DNA of 64,000 nt from Blastocladiella emersonii ATCC 22665 (Eukaryota; Blastocladiomycota; Blastocladiomycetes; Blastocladiales; Blastocladiaceae). Below are positions 21,457 through 33,317 of the stretch, in pieces. The notes under the pieces were generated by a model. That model worked only from the letters and a program-made list of their open reading frames with translations, was not told the origin of the DNA and made no database searches. Made by a program: the position numbers and the translations under genes. Each line of letters starts with the position of its first letter. Position 1 is the stretch's first letter. Location: contig JANHCV010000011.1 in the NCBI GenBank assembly GCA_025594325.1, positions 310,001-374,000 on the forward strand. The letters are read 5' to 3'.

Positions 21457-22957
21457 CTACCAGCCAAAGATACTCCCCGCGATCCGCCCAAACCAGCCCG
21501 TCGACCCGCTCCCACCATCGCCGGCGGCCGCGGCGCCGTGGACCGTGATCTTGGCGGCGCCCGAGTCGGCGTACATGTCCATTTCGTCGTCGAGGTAGCC
21601 CGGCGCGTGGTCGACGACCGCCTTGCCGTCCGCGTCGTACCGGATCCCGTACGGGTCGTCATCGTCGCTTTCATCATCATCATCCTCGTCGCTGTCCTCC
21701 TCCTCGTCGTCATCGTCCGACCCCGAATCCGACCGCCCGCTCCCCGCCGCGTCCCCGCCGTCGGCCGGCGCGATGAACGCCCGCGCGACGTCGTCGGGGG
21801 TGCGGACGACCGACAGCAGCACCTCCTCGCCAGCCTGCCCACGAGCGACCTGGCGCAGGGCGAGCGCCGCGTCGGGCCACACGTCGGCGATCTGGCCGAG
21901 CGCCGCGACCATGGCGGGGGCGGCGCGCACCACGTGCTGCATCAGGTCGTCGAGGACGAGCGTGGGCAGGACGCGGAACGCGATGCGGCCGCGGTGCACG
22001 TCAATCGTGAAGCTGATGACGCCCGGGGTGTGGGTCAGCGCGCGGTGGATCGCGTCGGCGATGGGCTGCGGGACCGGGCGCGCCGACGGGTGCGAAATGT
22101 GTAGGACGAGCGACCGCGCGCGTTTCGTGTTCACGGCGAAGATGGAGCGCGCGGCCGAGGGAGCGACACTGGATGCGCGCTACATGGTTGAGGTGTGAGA
22201 TGGCGGTCGTCAGAGCGGGGATGGGGAAGCCGTACCGAGGGCGCAGCGGAACCAGGACTCCGCGCGAGCGAGCTGGGCCGGCGCATGCCCCACACGCCGC
22301 TGTCGTTGAGCGGCTTGGCGCCGACGAGCTTGGCGGGCGGGCGGCACGGGGACGCGGTACGGCAGGGCGACGCGGTGCGGCAGCCGGTGGCCGACGTGGG
22401 CGAGGTGCACGTCGGCGACGTGCTCGAGCAGTGCGCGTGCGTGTCGTGGTGCGCGGCCGTCGACGCGGGGCCCGTGGGACGCTAACCGGGCGCGACGACG
22501 GTCAGCATCAAGTCATCTCAAAGATACGTCGAAGAAGTAGTACCTTGGACAGCGCAATCGCAAGCTGCCGCGCGCGTTCCTCGGGACTCTCGTTGATGAC
22601 GGAGCTGAGCGCGGCCTTGAGGCCAAACTCGCCGCGGATGGCACGGAAGTGGTCGGGGCACTGCGAGATGATGTCGAGGGTCTGCAGCGTGGTCCACACG
22701 ACCTGGTCTTCGGTGCTGGCCAGCATCAGGATCAGCGTGGTGCGCAGGCCCGGGTCCGACACGAGCGTGGCGCGCGCGGCGAGGCTCGTCGTCGCCAGGG
22801 TGTAGAGGTGCTGCGCGATGCTGAGCTCCGACTTGCTCGAGGTCGGCGAGGTGGCGCGCGGGAAGGCGGCCGGCGGTACTGCCGCATCGGCGGGTGGAGC
22901 CGGCGGCGACGAGGCCGCGGCGACGGCGGGGCGTGTCTTGGTCGGCGAGGATTGCAT
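21457..22957 (-). CDS. ARMC1: ARMC1-like armadillo / HMA-like protein
   Basis: Three exons: 22957-22544, 22481-22236 and 22179-21457. Introns are 62 nt (donor GTACTA) and 56 nt (donor GTACGG); all are phase 0, giving 460 residues. The first exon encodes armadillo-like helices (AQHLYTLATTSLAARATLVSD, with LASTEDQVVWTTLQTLDIIS). The last begins with the HMA-like fold seen in animal ARMC1 (TKRARSLVLHI, then TPGVISFTIDVHRGRIAFRV). It ends with an acidic stretch and an aromatic C-terminal helix, GWFGRIAGSIFGW, matching the hydrophobic C-terminus of ARMC1. In animals ARMC1 is linked to mitochondrial outer-membrane dynamics. The metal-binding CxxC of true HMA domains is absent, as in ARMC1. The middle exon is Ser/Thr/Pro-rich and unfamiliar. 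Confidence 0.82.
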
Positions 22958-23971
22958 GGTGTGGTGAGTGTGCTTGCTTGAAGTGTGACAGGAGTAGAGA
23001 GGTGGAGAAGCAGTCGGTGGCGAGCAAGGGGTCGGGCGCGGGCACAGACGCGCTCCGCCCGGAAGCGACGCGTGAGAGCGAAGCCGCGCGTGGCGTGGGA
23101 GACACGGTGCGAGACATCACGTGTCGGGCTGAAACGCGACGGCGCGGCGCGCATGTTCGCGCAGCCGTGCGTCACGGTGCGTCACGGTGCGCCATGACGA
23201 TCGGCCGACGTCGAATTCGGGGACCCGAGGATAAGGTTTTGCGCGCCGCGGGTGGTCGCTCGCTGCTGCTGCTGGCCGCCGGGTTCCTGCCCTTGTCCAT
23301 GGTCCCTTCCACCGGCGCGGCGCACAGCAGCGGCCGCGGCGGCGGGACACAGCTTCCCTTTTCCGACCCGAACGCTCTCTCTCTCCGATCCCTTCACCTT
23401 CCTCCCTGACCCTCGCACTCTCCGCACTTGTGATTCGCGCTGTGATCGTTCCGCCTCGCGTCGTGGCACCAGCACCCGTCGTCCTTCACGCGCGACCGAC
23501 CTCCCGCGGCCGACCTCCACCTCGCCGCGTGCGGAAATCCCTCACCGTGCGTTGCGTGTGGGAACCGCGTCTCCCTCATCATCCCCATCGTCGTCGCGGT
23601 CGCCGAGCCGCCAGCAGCCGCCGCTCCGCGCTCGCCGACGCGGGCCGGCCTCGAATTCGCGTTCCTCGGGCTGCCTGCGCGATCGGGCCCACGCTGCCGC
23701 GCTGCCCCCGCTGCCTGCCGGGATCCCGATCACGCACTCCGCGCCCTCGCCGTCGCCGTCGTGGCGCTCGCCCTCTCGCGGCCTCGGTCTCGCTCATTGT
23801 TCGCGCAGCAGTCCGCGCTTCCCGCCGTGGCGCGCCTCGTTTCTTGTTCCACGACGCGACCAGCCTCGTCCCTGGCCGCCGCTGCTTCCCACGTCACTCT
23901 TCTCCTCGCGGCTCGTCGCTGCAGCTCTCCCTACCCCCACCTCGCTCCTTGCAAATTGAACCGCCAGCGCG
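22958..23971. promoter_or_regulatory. Shared divergent promoter region
   Basis: About 1 kb between the divergent starts of the ARMC1-like gene (minus) and the RGS-oxidoreductase gene (plus). No TATA element stands out. The half next to the plus-strand gene is C/T-rich on the plus strand, typical of 5' leaders here. No gene seen inside. Confidence 0.5.
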
Positions 23972-26900
23972 ATGCCGTGGTCGTCCATCTTCTCGCGCCC
24001 GCGCCGCGGCAGCGAGCCGCCGCCGCCGCCGCGCCGCACCTCGCTGTTCCGCACCGTGTCGGTCGAGCACAACGGGATCGCCGCCGGCCTGCGCTCGCAC
24101 CTCGGCAACGCTAGCGATGCCGACGCCGACGTCGATGCTGACTCGGACTCGGACTCGGACGACAACCGGCCGCTCGGTTCGGTCGTCTCGTCGTCATCAA
24201 GCGCGCCATCACACGGCGCGCGCATCTCGCTGTCGCAGATCCTGGCGTCGCCGACGCTGACGCGCCAGTTCCAGACGTACCTGGTGCGCGTCCACGCCGA
24301 GGAGAACCTGCACTTCCTGCTGCGCCTGCGCGAGGTGTGTGCCGCGCACGCGGGCGCCGGCGTGGGGGCGTGGGACCCGCGGCTCGCACACCGCGACGCG
24401 CGCGCCCTCGTCGACGAGTTCTTCACCCACAAGTCGCCGCTCGAGCTCAACGTGCCCGCCGCGATGCGCCGACGGCTCCTCGTCGCCCTGCGCGCGCGGC
24501 AGCGGCTCATCTTTGGCGCGCCGCCCGCAACGGGTGCGGCGCCGGCGACTGGGACCGCGACCATGGTCCCCTCGCCGACGCGCCGGTCGGCCGGCAGTGG
24601 CAACCCGCCGCTGCAGTCCGGCTGGGTGCCGAAACGCATCTCGTCGGCGTCCGGCGCCGCCGCGTCGCACCTGCCGTCGCCGCCGCTCTCGTCGCCCGCC
24701 ATGTCGCCCGTCACCTCGCCCAACGTGTCCCTGGGGTCGTCCCCGCGGCGCTCCTTTTCGCCGCTCTCCCCGGCGCCCTCGCCCGCAGCGTCGCCCGCGA
24801 TCCCCGTGCTCCCGACGATCCCGGGCTCGCCGACGCCCTCGCACGCGTCCGTTTCGACCGTTGTCGCTCCCACAACGTCGCACCCATCGATGGCCGTCAT
24901 CGCACCGTTCCTCGGCGGCACCCCGCCGCCGCTGCTCCCGCTCTACACTTCCTCGCGCGCCGCGTCGCCCAACCCGCCGCTCGTCCCCATCGCGCTGCGG
25001 TCCGTCGGGTCCGTCGACTTTGACGACTACCGCGCCGTCAACGCCGTGCCTGACTCGCTGCGTAGCTCGCCCACCGTGTCGCCGCCGCGCCAGCAGCACC
25101 ACCACGGGAGCCGTCGCGGGCGGCCGCGCGGGTACAGTGTTGCCAGCGAGGAGGAGGACGAGCTCAGCGACGCCGACTCGCTCGAGCTGTTCGCCGGCGA
25201 CGAGATGATTGGCGGGAACACCAGCAGCAGTAGCGGGCCCGACCTCGACGAGGACGAGGAGGGAGACGACGAGTACGACGAGGTCGCGGCCGAAACCACG
25301 CTCGGGTCCGTCGACCAGCACCGCAAGCGCGTCGCGACGCCGTCGCTGCGCAGCGTCGATGCGACCGTGTCCTCGAGCGCGGCCTACTTTGCCGCCTTCG
25401 TCGAGGTCGAGAACCACGTCGCTGACCTCCTCGTCCCGCAGCTCAAGACGTTTGTCTCGATCGCCGACCAGACGTACGCTTCTCTACCCGGACCCTCACA
25501 CAACATCGACTAACCCCCCCCCCCCTCCACTCCGTAGCCTGGCGACGATCCCGCGCGTCCCGCAGCGCAACCAGAAGCGTGTGGTGATCATCGGCGGCGG
25601 CTTCTGCGGCTCCCTCCTCGCGCGGATCCTGGACCCCATGGACCGTTTCCAGGTGTGCCTGATCGACACCAAGCCGTACTTCGAGTACACGGCGGCCATC
25701 GTGCGGGTGATCCCGGACCCGACGGCGGACGTCGTCACGTTCCCGCACGCGAGCTACATCCGGCACGGCCAGCTCGTGCTCGGGTACGTTGACGCGGTGG
25801 CGCGCGACCACGTCGTGCTGCAGGGTGCGGGCGACACGACGCGGATCCCGTTCGACTACTGTGTCCTGGCGACCGGGTCGGCCTACGCGTCGTCCATCAA
25901 GGCCGCCAATATCTCCTCGACGTACCGCGCCCGCAAGCTCAAGTACGACTACACCAAGCTCGCCAAGGCGCGCACCGTGCTCGTGATCGGCGGCGGGTCC
26001 GTCGGCGTCGAGATCGCCGCCGAGATCGCGTCCGTGTTCGGGACCAAGTCGCACAAGCCCAAGGCGCTCACGGGCGCCGCGCAGCGCGCCGCCGAGCGCG
26101 CGGCTGCCTCGGCCTCCTCCGACGCCGGCGAGAAGCCCACGGCGGCGGGCGACGCCGACGGCAACGGCGCCGCCCAGCCGCGCGCGAAACGCGTGATCCT
26201 GGTCGACGCGCACACGTCGCTGCTACGCCGCTGCCCCGCGCGCGCGGGCGCCAAGACGCTCGCGTACCTGCGCGACGAGCTCGGCGTCGAGGTGGTGCTG
26301 GGCGAACGCATCGTGTTCCACGACGAGCGCAACCGCATCTTCCGCGCGCGGTCCGGCCGCGTGTTCCGCGCCGACGCCGTCTACCTCGCCACGGGCCCGA
26401 TCCCGCAGACCAAGTGCATGGAGCCGTATTTCGGGCATCTCCTGACCCCGCCGCTCGTCGCGGGGGCGGCGGCGCCGGGGGTGCCTGAGAGCCCGCTCAT
26501 TGGTGCTGCGGCGGGTGGGGGGATGGATGGGAGTGGGTTTCTCGGGCTCGGCGCGACCGCGGACGAGGTCGCGGCGGTGCTTGGACCTGACCCCGTCGCG
26601 AGCGCGGCGCAGGCGGCGGGATCGGGCGGCAAGAAGTCGTCGGGCAAGAAGGACGACGACGCGGCGGCGGGCGCAGCGACGATCCCGCGCGGCCGGCGCG
26701 TGCAGGTCCTGCCCACGCACCAGCTGCCGGGCCACGGGCACATCTACATCGGCGGCGACTGCTGCTCGACGGACGAGGAGAAGCTGGCGCTGACGGCGCA
26801 GTGCGCGGCCATCACGATCGCGCGCAACATTGTCCGCGCCGAGAAGGGCAAGCCGGCGATCGCGCGCGGCGCCAAGGGCACGCGCCCGCTGATGCCCGAC

Positions 26901-27317
26901 CCGCCGATCCAGCTCATCTCGCTCGGCCGCGCGTCCGCGCTCGCCATCGTCAACGGCGCCGTGTTCCTCGGCCCGTCGTACCTCCGGTACAAGTGGGACG
27001 AGCTCAAGGCGCTCTACTTTGCGTACCTCCAGGACCAGGACCTCCCGATGCCCCGCACCCTGCGGCTCATGTGGGGCCAGCCGCCGAACCGCCTCGGCGC
27101 CGACGGCGACGGGAGCGCGGCGGCGGCCGCGGCCGCGGCGCTGTTCGGCCGCGCGTGGAAGCCCACGCAGGCCGCGCGGAGTACGTCACCCGGATCGCCA
27201 CGCCGGCCTGACTCGCCCGCGGCGGACTCGGTCGGGTCGGCGTCGTCGGCGACCGCCAACGTCGCGGAACCCGTCGCGCTCGGGCTCAGCACGCTGCTCG
27301 AGTCGCTCCGCGTCTGA
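23972..27317 (+). CDS. RGS domain - FAD oxidoreductase (AIF/FSP1-like) fusion
   Basis: Two exons, 23972-25473 and 25538-27317, joined by a 64-nt intron (GTACGC donor, GACTAAC branch site, C-run, CCGTAG acceptor), giving 1,093 residues. Residues about 84-180 form most of an RGS domain (ISLSQILASPTLTRQFQTYL, then EENLHFLLRLREV, DEFF, SPLELNVP). A Ser/Pro-rich and acidic segment of about 285 residues follows. Residues about 466-500 (AYFAAFVEVENHVADLL) resemble the last RGS helices. From about 513 starts a two-dinucleotide-binding oxidoreductase: RVVIIGGGFCG for FAD, VLVIGGGSVGVEIAAEIA for NAD(P)H, then ATG and GD motifs (YLATGPIP, IYIGGDCC), as in AIFM2/FSP1 and related fungal NADH:quinone-type enzymes. 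The FAD fold begins upstream of any in-frame Met of its own, so splicing to the RGS exon is the simplest reading. Function of the combination is unknown. Confidence 0.83.
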
Positions 27318-27724
27318 CGACGTGTCCCTCCTCTCCCTTTTGCAACCCATTTCGCCCCCACTCGCTTCTCTGTATCCATTGCATTTGTACAACTAGGATT
27401 GCACCGTTGCCATCCGACTGCCGAGAGCTGCGAGGCGTGGCGCGACGCGTCGCCGTGATGTTGCCCACGCGGTCGGCACACTTGCTCCGCCACCGCCGCG
27501 AGACAGACAGGAGACAGAATCGGATCCGCCGCGAGACAGAGAGACACGCGCCGAGGCAGTCACTCCCGCGCACAGCTGCAACCAACGCTTTGCGGTCCGC
27601 GACGCTCTCCCTCTCCCTCGTCAAGTCAGATCCCCCTTCACTCTCCATGCATCACACCGTCTAAGCTCGCGCAAGCACCGTCGCTGCGCCCGTCCATGAA
27701 TCTCCCGCGGCCGCCGCCACCACC
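27318..27724. other. Spacer between the RGS-FAD gene and the WYG-repeat gene
   Basis: About 400 bp between two plus-strand genes: the 3' flank of the upstream gene and a C/T-rich leader of the downstream gene. No gene or TATA element seen. Confidence 0.4.
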
Positions 27725-30700
27725 ATGCCAGCGACCTCCATCTCGGGCCTGTTCAAGGCCGCGGCGCTCGCGATCCTCGCCGCCCTGCGCGACCTGGTGC
27801 TCGGCTTCTTCCGCGTCGTCCTCGTCCCGCTAGCCAAGGCGATGGCCACGTTCCTGCGCACCGTCGTGTGGCAGCATGGCATCAAGGGTACGCCTCGCGG
27901 ACGCACGCACGGTCCACCCAGCTGACACCCCGCACACCAGGCGTGCTGTGGAGCATGGTCGTGCTACCGCTCGGCATCATCGGCGGCCAATTTTTCTTCC
28001 TCCTCGTCAAGGCCGTGTGGTACGGCCCGTTCCAGACGCGCCAGATCCTGTTGGATGGGATGCTCGGCGCCCCGCGCGCGTCCGTCGTCCTCAACCACCC
28101 GTTCCAGGTGTGGATCCCGACCGCCGGCTTGACGCGCGCCGCCGGTATCGTGTTCGGGGTTGGGATCGGCCTGCGCAACTACCTCGAGCTCGTCCTGACG
28201 CTCGCCCGGTGCGCGTGGTACGGGCCCGCGCCTCGCCGACTGCATAACCCCGACGGGCTGTTCGGGGAACCGCCCGCGACCGTGTACCGGCACGCCGTGT
28301 CCCCGTTCCTCGCTGCCGTCGTCGGGTGCGGCGTCGGCCTGCGCCCCGTCGCGTCGCTGCTCCTCGTCGTCCCGTCGTTCATGTTCTACGGCGTCTCGCC
28401 GACGCTCACCGCGCGCCTGCGCGTCGTCGGGTTCCGCAAGGCTGCCGAGCCGTGGCAGTCGCGCTTCGTCTCCCCCGTCCTCGGGTTCGTCCTGGGCCTC
28501 GGGTTCGGTTTTCGCCTGTACGAAGCGCTGGTCGTCGGCCTCCTCTACATCTGCACGATCCACGCGTACCTGGTCGCCCTCGGCGCGTGGCGCGGTATCT
28601 CGCCCGCGCTATACTGCGCCGACGGCTGGTTCTCCCCGCCGAACCCTGCCAAGTTCCCGTTCCACCCAGACTGCCGGTCGCGCGCCACCTCGCGCGCCGC
28701 CAAGGCCTTCGGCGCGATGCTCACGGGCGGGCTTGGCGTGCGCAACGTGCTGAACTTGGTGACCGTCGCGCTCCGCGCCGCGTACTACGGCGCTGGGTCG
28801 GCGCACCTCGCGTTCCGCGCGGTCGATTTCGGGCCGCCGGGGTACACGATGCGCACGCCGCTTGGCAAGGTGTTGGGGGTGGTCCTCGGCCTCGGCGTCG
28901 GGTGGCGGTGTCTCCTCGAGGCCCTCGCGATCGCCGCGTTCGCCGTCGCTCTCGCCGCGTGGTACACGGCGCGCGGCGCGGTCCTCGGCCCGTGGCCCGC
29001 GGTACGCATCCCGCACGGCCGCGTCTCCCCGCCGATGGCGGGGGAGGATGCGTACCCAAAGCGCGGAATGCGCGCGTTCGGGACCGCGGGTGCCGTCGTG
29101 TTCGGGCTCGTGCTCGGGTGGCGGTGGGTCGCGGACCTCGTGTCCGCCGTCGCGCTGTGCTCGTGGTACGGCGGGATCAAGTGGGCGCAGATCCGCGGCA
29201 CGCGGTCGATCCTCGGGCCGCCCGCGTCGGTTTGGGCGGACGAGCCGTACGACGCGTGGCGGCTCGCGCTGAGCGCGCCGGGGGCGTTCGTCGGGTACCG
29301 CGTGCTCGTCGACGCGGCGCTCGTCGCGGTCGTCGCGCTGTACTCGGCGGTGCTCGGCGCCGTGCTCATGTCGGCGCGCGCCGCCCGGTGGGTGTTCGGC
29401 CACGCGCGCGAGGTCGTCGTGCTGCTCGCCATGGGCGCGTGGTGGGGCGCCGTACCGCACGCCGTGTACTGCCGCGACGGCCTCCTCCCGCCGCCTGCCG
29501 TCCATGTCCCGTCGTCGAGGTGGCAGGCGAACGTGCTCGCCGTCGGCAGTGTCCTGGGTCTTGGCGTTGGCGTGCGTAACGTCCTCAACGTCCTCACGGT
29601 CGCGTTCCCCGCGCTCTGGCACGGCGCGCTACCCGCGCACGTATTCTTTCCCGACGGATACATTGCCGAGGACTTCGAGGTCGAGGAGCGGATGCGGCAG
29701 CAGGCCGACGCGGTGCTCGCGGCGGCGGCATCGCAGACGTCGGCGGCGTCGGCGCCCGCATCACCCATTCTGCCCACGTCGAGCCCGACCACCGCCTCGA
29801 GACCGTCGGCCGCGGCCGCGACCACCGCCGCCAACCAGATGAACACGCCGATCGGCCGGGTATTCGGCGCCCTCCTCGGTGTCGTCGGGCTCAAGCGCGT
29901 CGTCGACGCCGCGTACATCATCGTCGCGCGCGGCCTGTGGTACGGCGCGTGCCCGCAGTTCTTCGACCTGCCCGACTCGCCGATGCGCGACGAGATCGGC
30001 GACCCGCCGCAGTACCGGCACTGGACGGGCAACGTGCTGGGCGGGCTCGGCGGCGCCATCGTTGGCCTGCGGTGGGTGTTTTTGGCCGTGTTCGCGGCGC
30101 TCCGTGGGCTCTGGACCGGCGCCGCGCCGCGCTTCTTCCACGCCGACGAGGGCCTGCTCAAGTCGCCGTCCGGGTACTGGAAGTCGCCCGTCGCCGCCGT
30201 TGTGTTCGGGACGGCCGGCGCGTGGATCGGCGTGCGCGCGGTGCTCAACGCCGTGACCCTCGTCCCGTTCGCCGTCTGGTACGGCGTCCTGCGCAAGGAG
30301 ACGGCGCTCCCGCACAGCGTGCTGGGGAGTGCGAAGCGCGAGCTGCGGTCGCCGCTTGGCATGGCCATGGGCCTCGTTTTGGGGGTGGGACTCGGGCTGC
30401 GCACGTACATCGACCTCGCGTTCCTGATCCTCGCCGGTGCGTGGTACGGCGCCGCGCCCAAAGTGTTCACGATGCACGACTGCCCGCTCAAACCGTTCGA
30501 CCGCGACCTGCCCACCGTCGTGCGCGCGCTCGGCGCCGTGTTCGGGCTCGTCGTCGGCGTCCGCCAGGTCCTCGTGTTCCTCGTGTTCCAGATCCCCTTC
30601 GCCGCGTGGTACGGGCCCGCGCCCGAGGTCCTGTGTCTGCCGCCCTCGGTCACCGTGTTCCGCAGCGCCATGATCCGGCCGCCGACGCGCCTCGCGACGC

Positions 30701-32274
30701 GGTTTCTGGGGTTCGTGTTCGGCGCCGGGATCGGCGCGCGCCTCGTGTGCGACCTCCTCGCCGCGGGCATCGGCGGCGCCATCTTCGGGTTCGCCGGGTA
30801 CGTCGTGCGGTCCGGGCAGACGCCGCCGCGCGCGGACCCGGCGGCCGGCGCGCCGCTGTTCATCCGCGTGGTGCGGTCCGTCATGGCCGCCGCGCTCCTC
30901 GGCGGGATCGGGTACGGCGCGCCGTACTCGTTCGCGTTCCTGCGACACACGTCGGCGCCCGTCGTGGGCGCGTGCGTTGGCGCCGCGCTCGGGGTCGCGG
31001 GGATCCAAAACGTACTCAACCTTGCGTTCTACCTCCGCGTCCTCGAGATCGTGCGCGACGTGGTTTTGGTCGTGATCGGCGCCGCGCTCTACGTGCCCAT
31101 CTACGTCGCGGTGCTCCTGTTCACGCACCAGGCGCGGTGCGCGTTCAAGGTCGCGCGGTACGTCGCCGCCGACCGCTTGTTCCCGCAGCGGCACCGCAGT
31201 GTCGCGGTGCGGTCGGCGGCGAGCATCATCGTGACGTGGGGCGCCGCGGCGGGTGTCGGCGTCGCGATCGCGCGCGGGCTTCCGGGCGCTACGACCCTCA
31301 TCATCATCGCAGCGGCCGTGGGCACCGCGCTCGTCGTCAACCTCGTCTCGGTCATCGTGCTCCGCGTCTACAGCCGCACCATGTTCCGCATCGGCGGGTG
31401 GCCGATCGCCGAGACGACCGTGCTCGAGCGCGACGAGGTCGCGGCGCTCAACCGCCACTTCTACCACGCGATCCGCCAGGCCAAGCTCGGGCTGCGGTCC
31501 GACCCCGTCGGCGCGATGCGGTTCTATATCCGCGATTTCGGGCTCATCTCGCCCGACGAGCGCAAGCTCAAGGTCATGTACGAGCTGTTCCTCGACGCTG
31601 CCGTCGAGGTGTCGGACGGCCGGCCCGTGCGCCAGGTCATTCGGCGGCCGGCCGGGCAGCAGATGACCGAGGCGGAAGCACGACCTGACAACAACGGAGC
31701 GGTACGCAGCGAAGCACAGCTCCCGGGGTACAACTCACAACAACCGGCCTCGCAGGAACCGGACACGGTGCCGCCCGAGTCGATCCCGCTCGCGCCGTCT
31801 CCGACCGTCGAAGCGCCGCTGCCAGCAACCGAGGTGCTCCCCGGAACGGCCAGCACGGAAGCGGGCGGTACGCTGTCGCCGCCCGCGATCCCCGGCTCGT
31901 CGCTGCTCCTCCCGCGCACCCCGCCGCCGCCCTTCGACGCGTCGTCGTCGCTGCAGCCGCCGCGGTCCGACCTGCTCGAGGAGACGCCGCAGTACGGCGA
32001 GCTCAGCGCGGTCGCGATCCAGACGCTCGACGAGGCCACGTCCGAGGGGTCCTTCGCGGTGCGCGAGATCGTGCACGTCCGTGCCGCGGCGCCACCACCC
32101 GGCCCGGAGGCAGGTGCGAGCGCCGACCAGCTAGGCCCGAGCACGACGGTGCCTGACCGGGTCGTCCTCGTGGTCCACTTTGCGGACAACACGGATATGG
32201 CGATGCTCGCGCGCGGGTTCAAGCCCAGGTCGCTGGCTATTGTGCGGCATCCTGTCGTCGTTGTGCACGAGTAG
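27725..32274 (+). CDS. Large membrane protein with about fourteen WYG-type repeats
   Basis: Two exons, 27725-27887 and 27941-32274 (53-nt intron, GTACGC donor), 1,498 residues. Not a family I recognise. From about residue 70 to 1,130 the sequence is made of diverged units of roughly 75-95 residues. Each contains a glycine-rich hydrophobic segment (for example VLGLGVGVRNVLN), then a short block ending WYG or a variant (AVWYGPF, CAWYGPAP, GLWYGACP, GAWYGAAP, AAWYGPAP), then a loop often containing DG and P. A final hydrophobic part is followed by a soluble helical stretch (LNRHFYHAIRQAKLG) and a Ser/Pro-rich tail of about 230 residues. The pattern predicts a polytopic membrane protein built by internal duplication. 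Channel, transporter or scaffold cannot be told apart here. The frame is open for more than 4.3 kb with strong codon bias. Confidence 0.78.
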
Positions 32275-33317
32275 ACGGGCAGAGCATAAATCATTTTTGA
32301 TCCTCTTGTATTCATGTTTTGTGTGCGGGCGAGAGGGCAGCGGTGAGGCGCGGGGTGAAAATTTCCCAAGTCCCTCGAGCCCACAGCAACGGGGTCACCT
32401 GAGCGCGGGTGACCTCGCACACACGCTGAGCCACTGCCCGTGCGCGCGCTCCGCCCCGGTCCCTGCCGCCGTGCCGCCCGCTGCGGGGGAGGGAGTATAT
32501 AAGCCTGCGCGCCCTCGCCCTCCAGTTTTGCTCACCATCGACTTTACTCTTAGGATCTTGTATCTAGGAGATATCTACCTTGTGTTTCTCACACAAGACA
32601 CCATACGAACGCTGGACGACGATGCATGGATTCGGCTCCGAAAAGGGAGGCGGGCACGCCTGCGGGCGCCCTCGTGCGCTCGCCGTGCCATCGAGGATCT
32701 TGGCCGCCCTCCCATTCCTTGGGCGCGCCGTGGAGCCGAATCGTTCTGACAGCGCTATGTTGCTACTTTGGCCCTCTTGTCCGTGTCCTGCCCCGTCAGC
32801 GACTGCGTTGCTACTTTGGCTCTGCTCCTTCCACGAACTAGCTGCGAGTCCTTGCCAAGCGTCGCCCGAAACGGCCAATTTCTCTGGCCGTCTGCCGTTG
32901 TCGTTCGTGCATGTTGCTCGTCTCATCGCTTGTCCTCCGAGCACTTTCATAACGGCCCTTGACGGAAATCTCGGCACCGTACGGCCTCGCACGATGGGGC
33001 GTTGTCCTCGCCGTAGTCCTCGCGGCGACCCCGTCGACCACGGCGAAGCCCATGAGTTGGCCGGCATCGCGTCCCGTCCCGCGGCTGATCTCGGCGCCGT
33101 CCGACTCCTGGCGCTTTCGTCCAGCTTTTAAAAGAGAAGACTCCGAGAGAGGAGCGTTCTTGGCAGCTGAGGGAGTTGAGTCGAAGGCGCGTCGGTCGCA
33201 ACGGTGAGTGTTCGACGCGTCGCTCTCGCTGCGTGGCGTCGGCTTCGCTCCCTCCCTCTCCCCCTCTTCAAAAGCAGCCCTCGCTCCGTCAGCCCATGCA
33301 TCCGCCCGCACGCAACC
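32275..33317. other. Intergenic region with a TATA element
   Basis: About 1 kb with no convincing gene. It contains a TATATAA at about 32491 and a 14-bp direct repeat GTTGCTACTTTGGC at 32759-32772 and 32807-32820. The last 120 bp are a C/T-rich leader for the DUF4139 gene. Confidence 0.4.
32490..32498 (+). promoter_or_regulatory. TATA-like element
   Basis: GAGTATATAAGCC stands out from GC-rich surroundings. The only downstream frame nearby (32626-32841) is short and unrecognised, so the driven transcript could be that small frame, a non-coding RNA, or the DUF4139 gene through a long leader. Confidence 0.4.

Noticed and set aside
28785-31019. 744-codon minus-strand frame
   Set aside because: Opposite-strand shadow of the WYG-repeat gene caused by strong GC codon bias. 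It reads as Thr/Pro/Ala/Arg-rich with no motifs.
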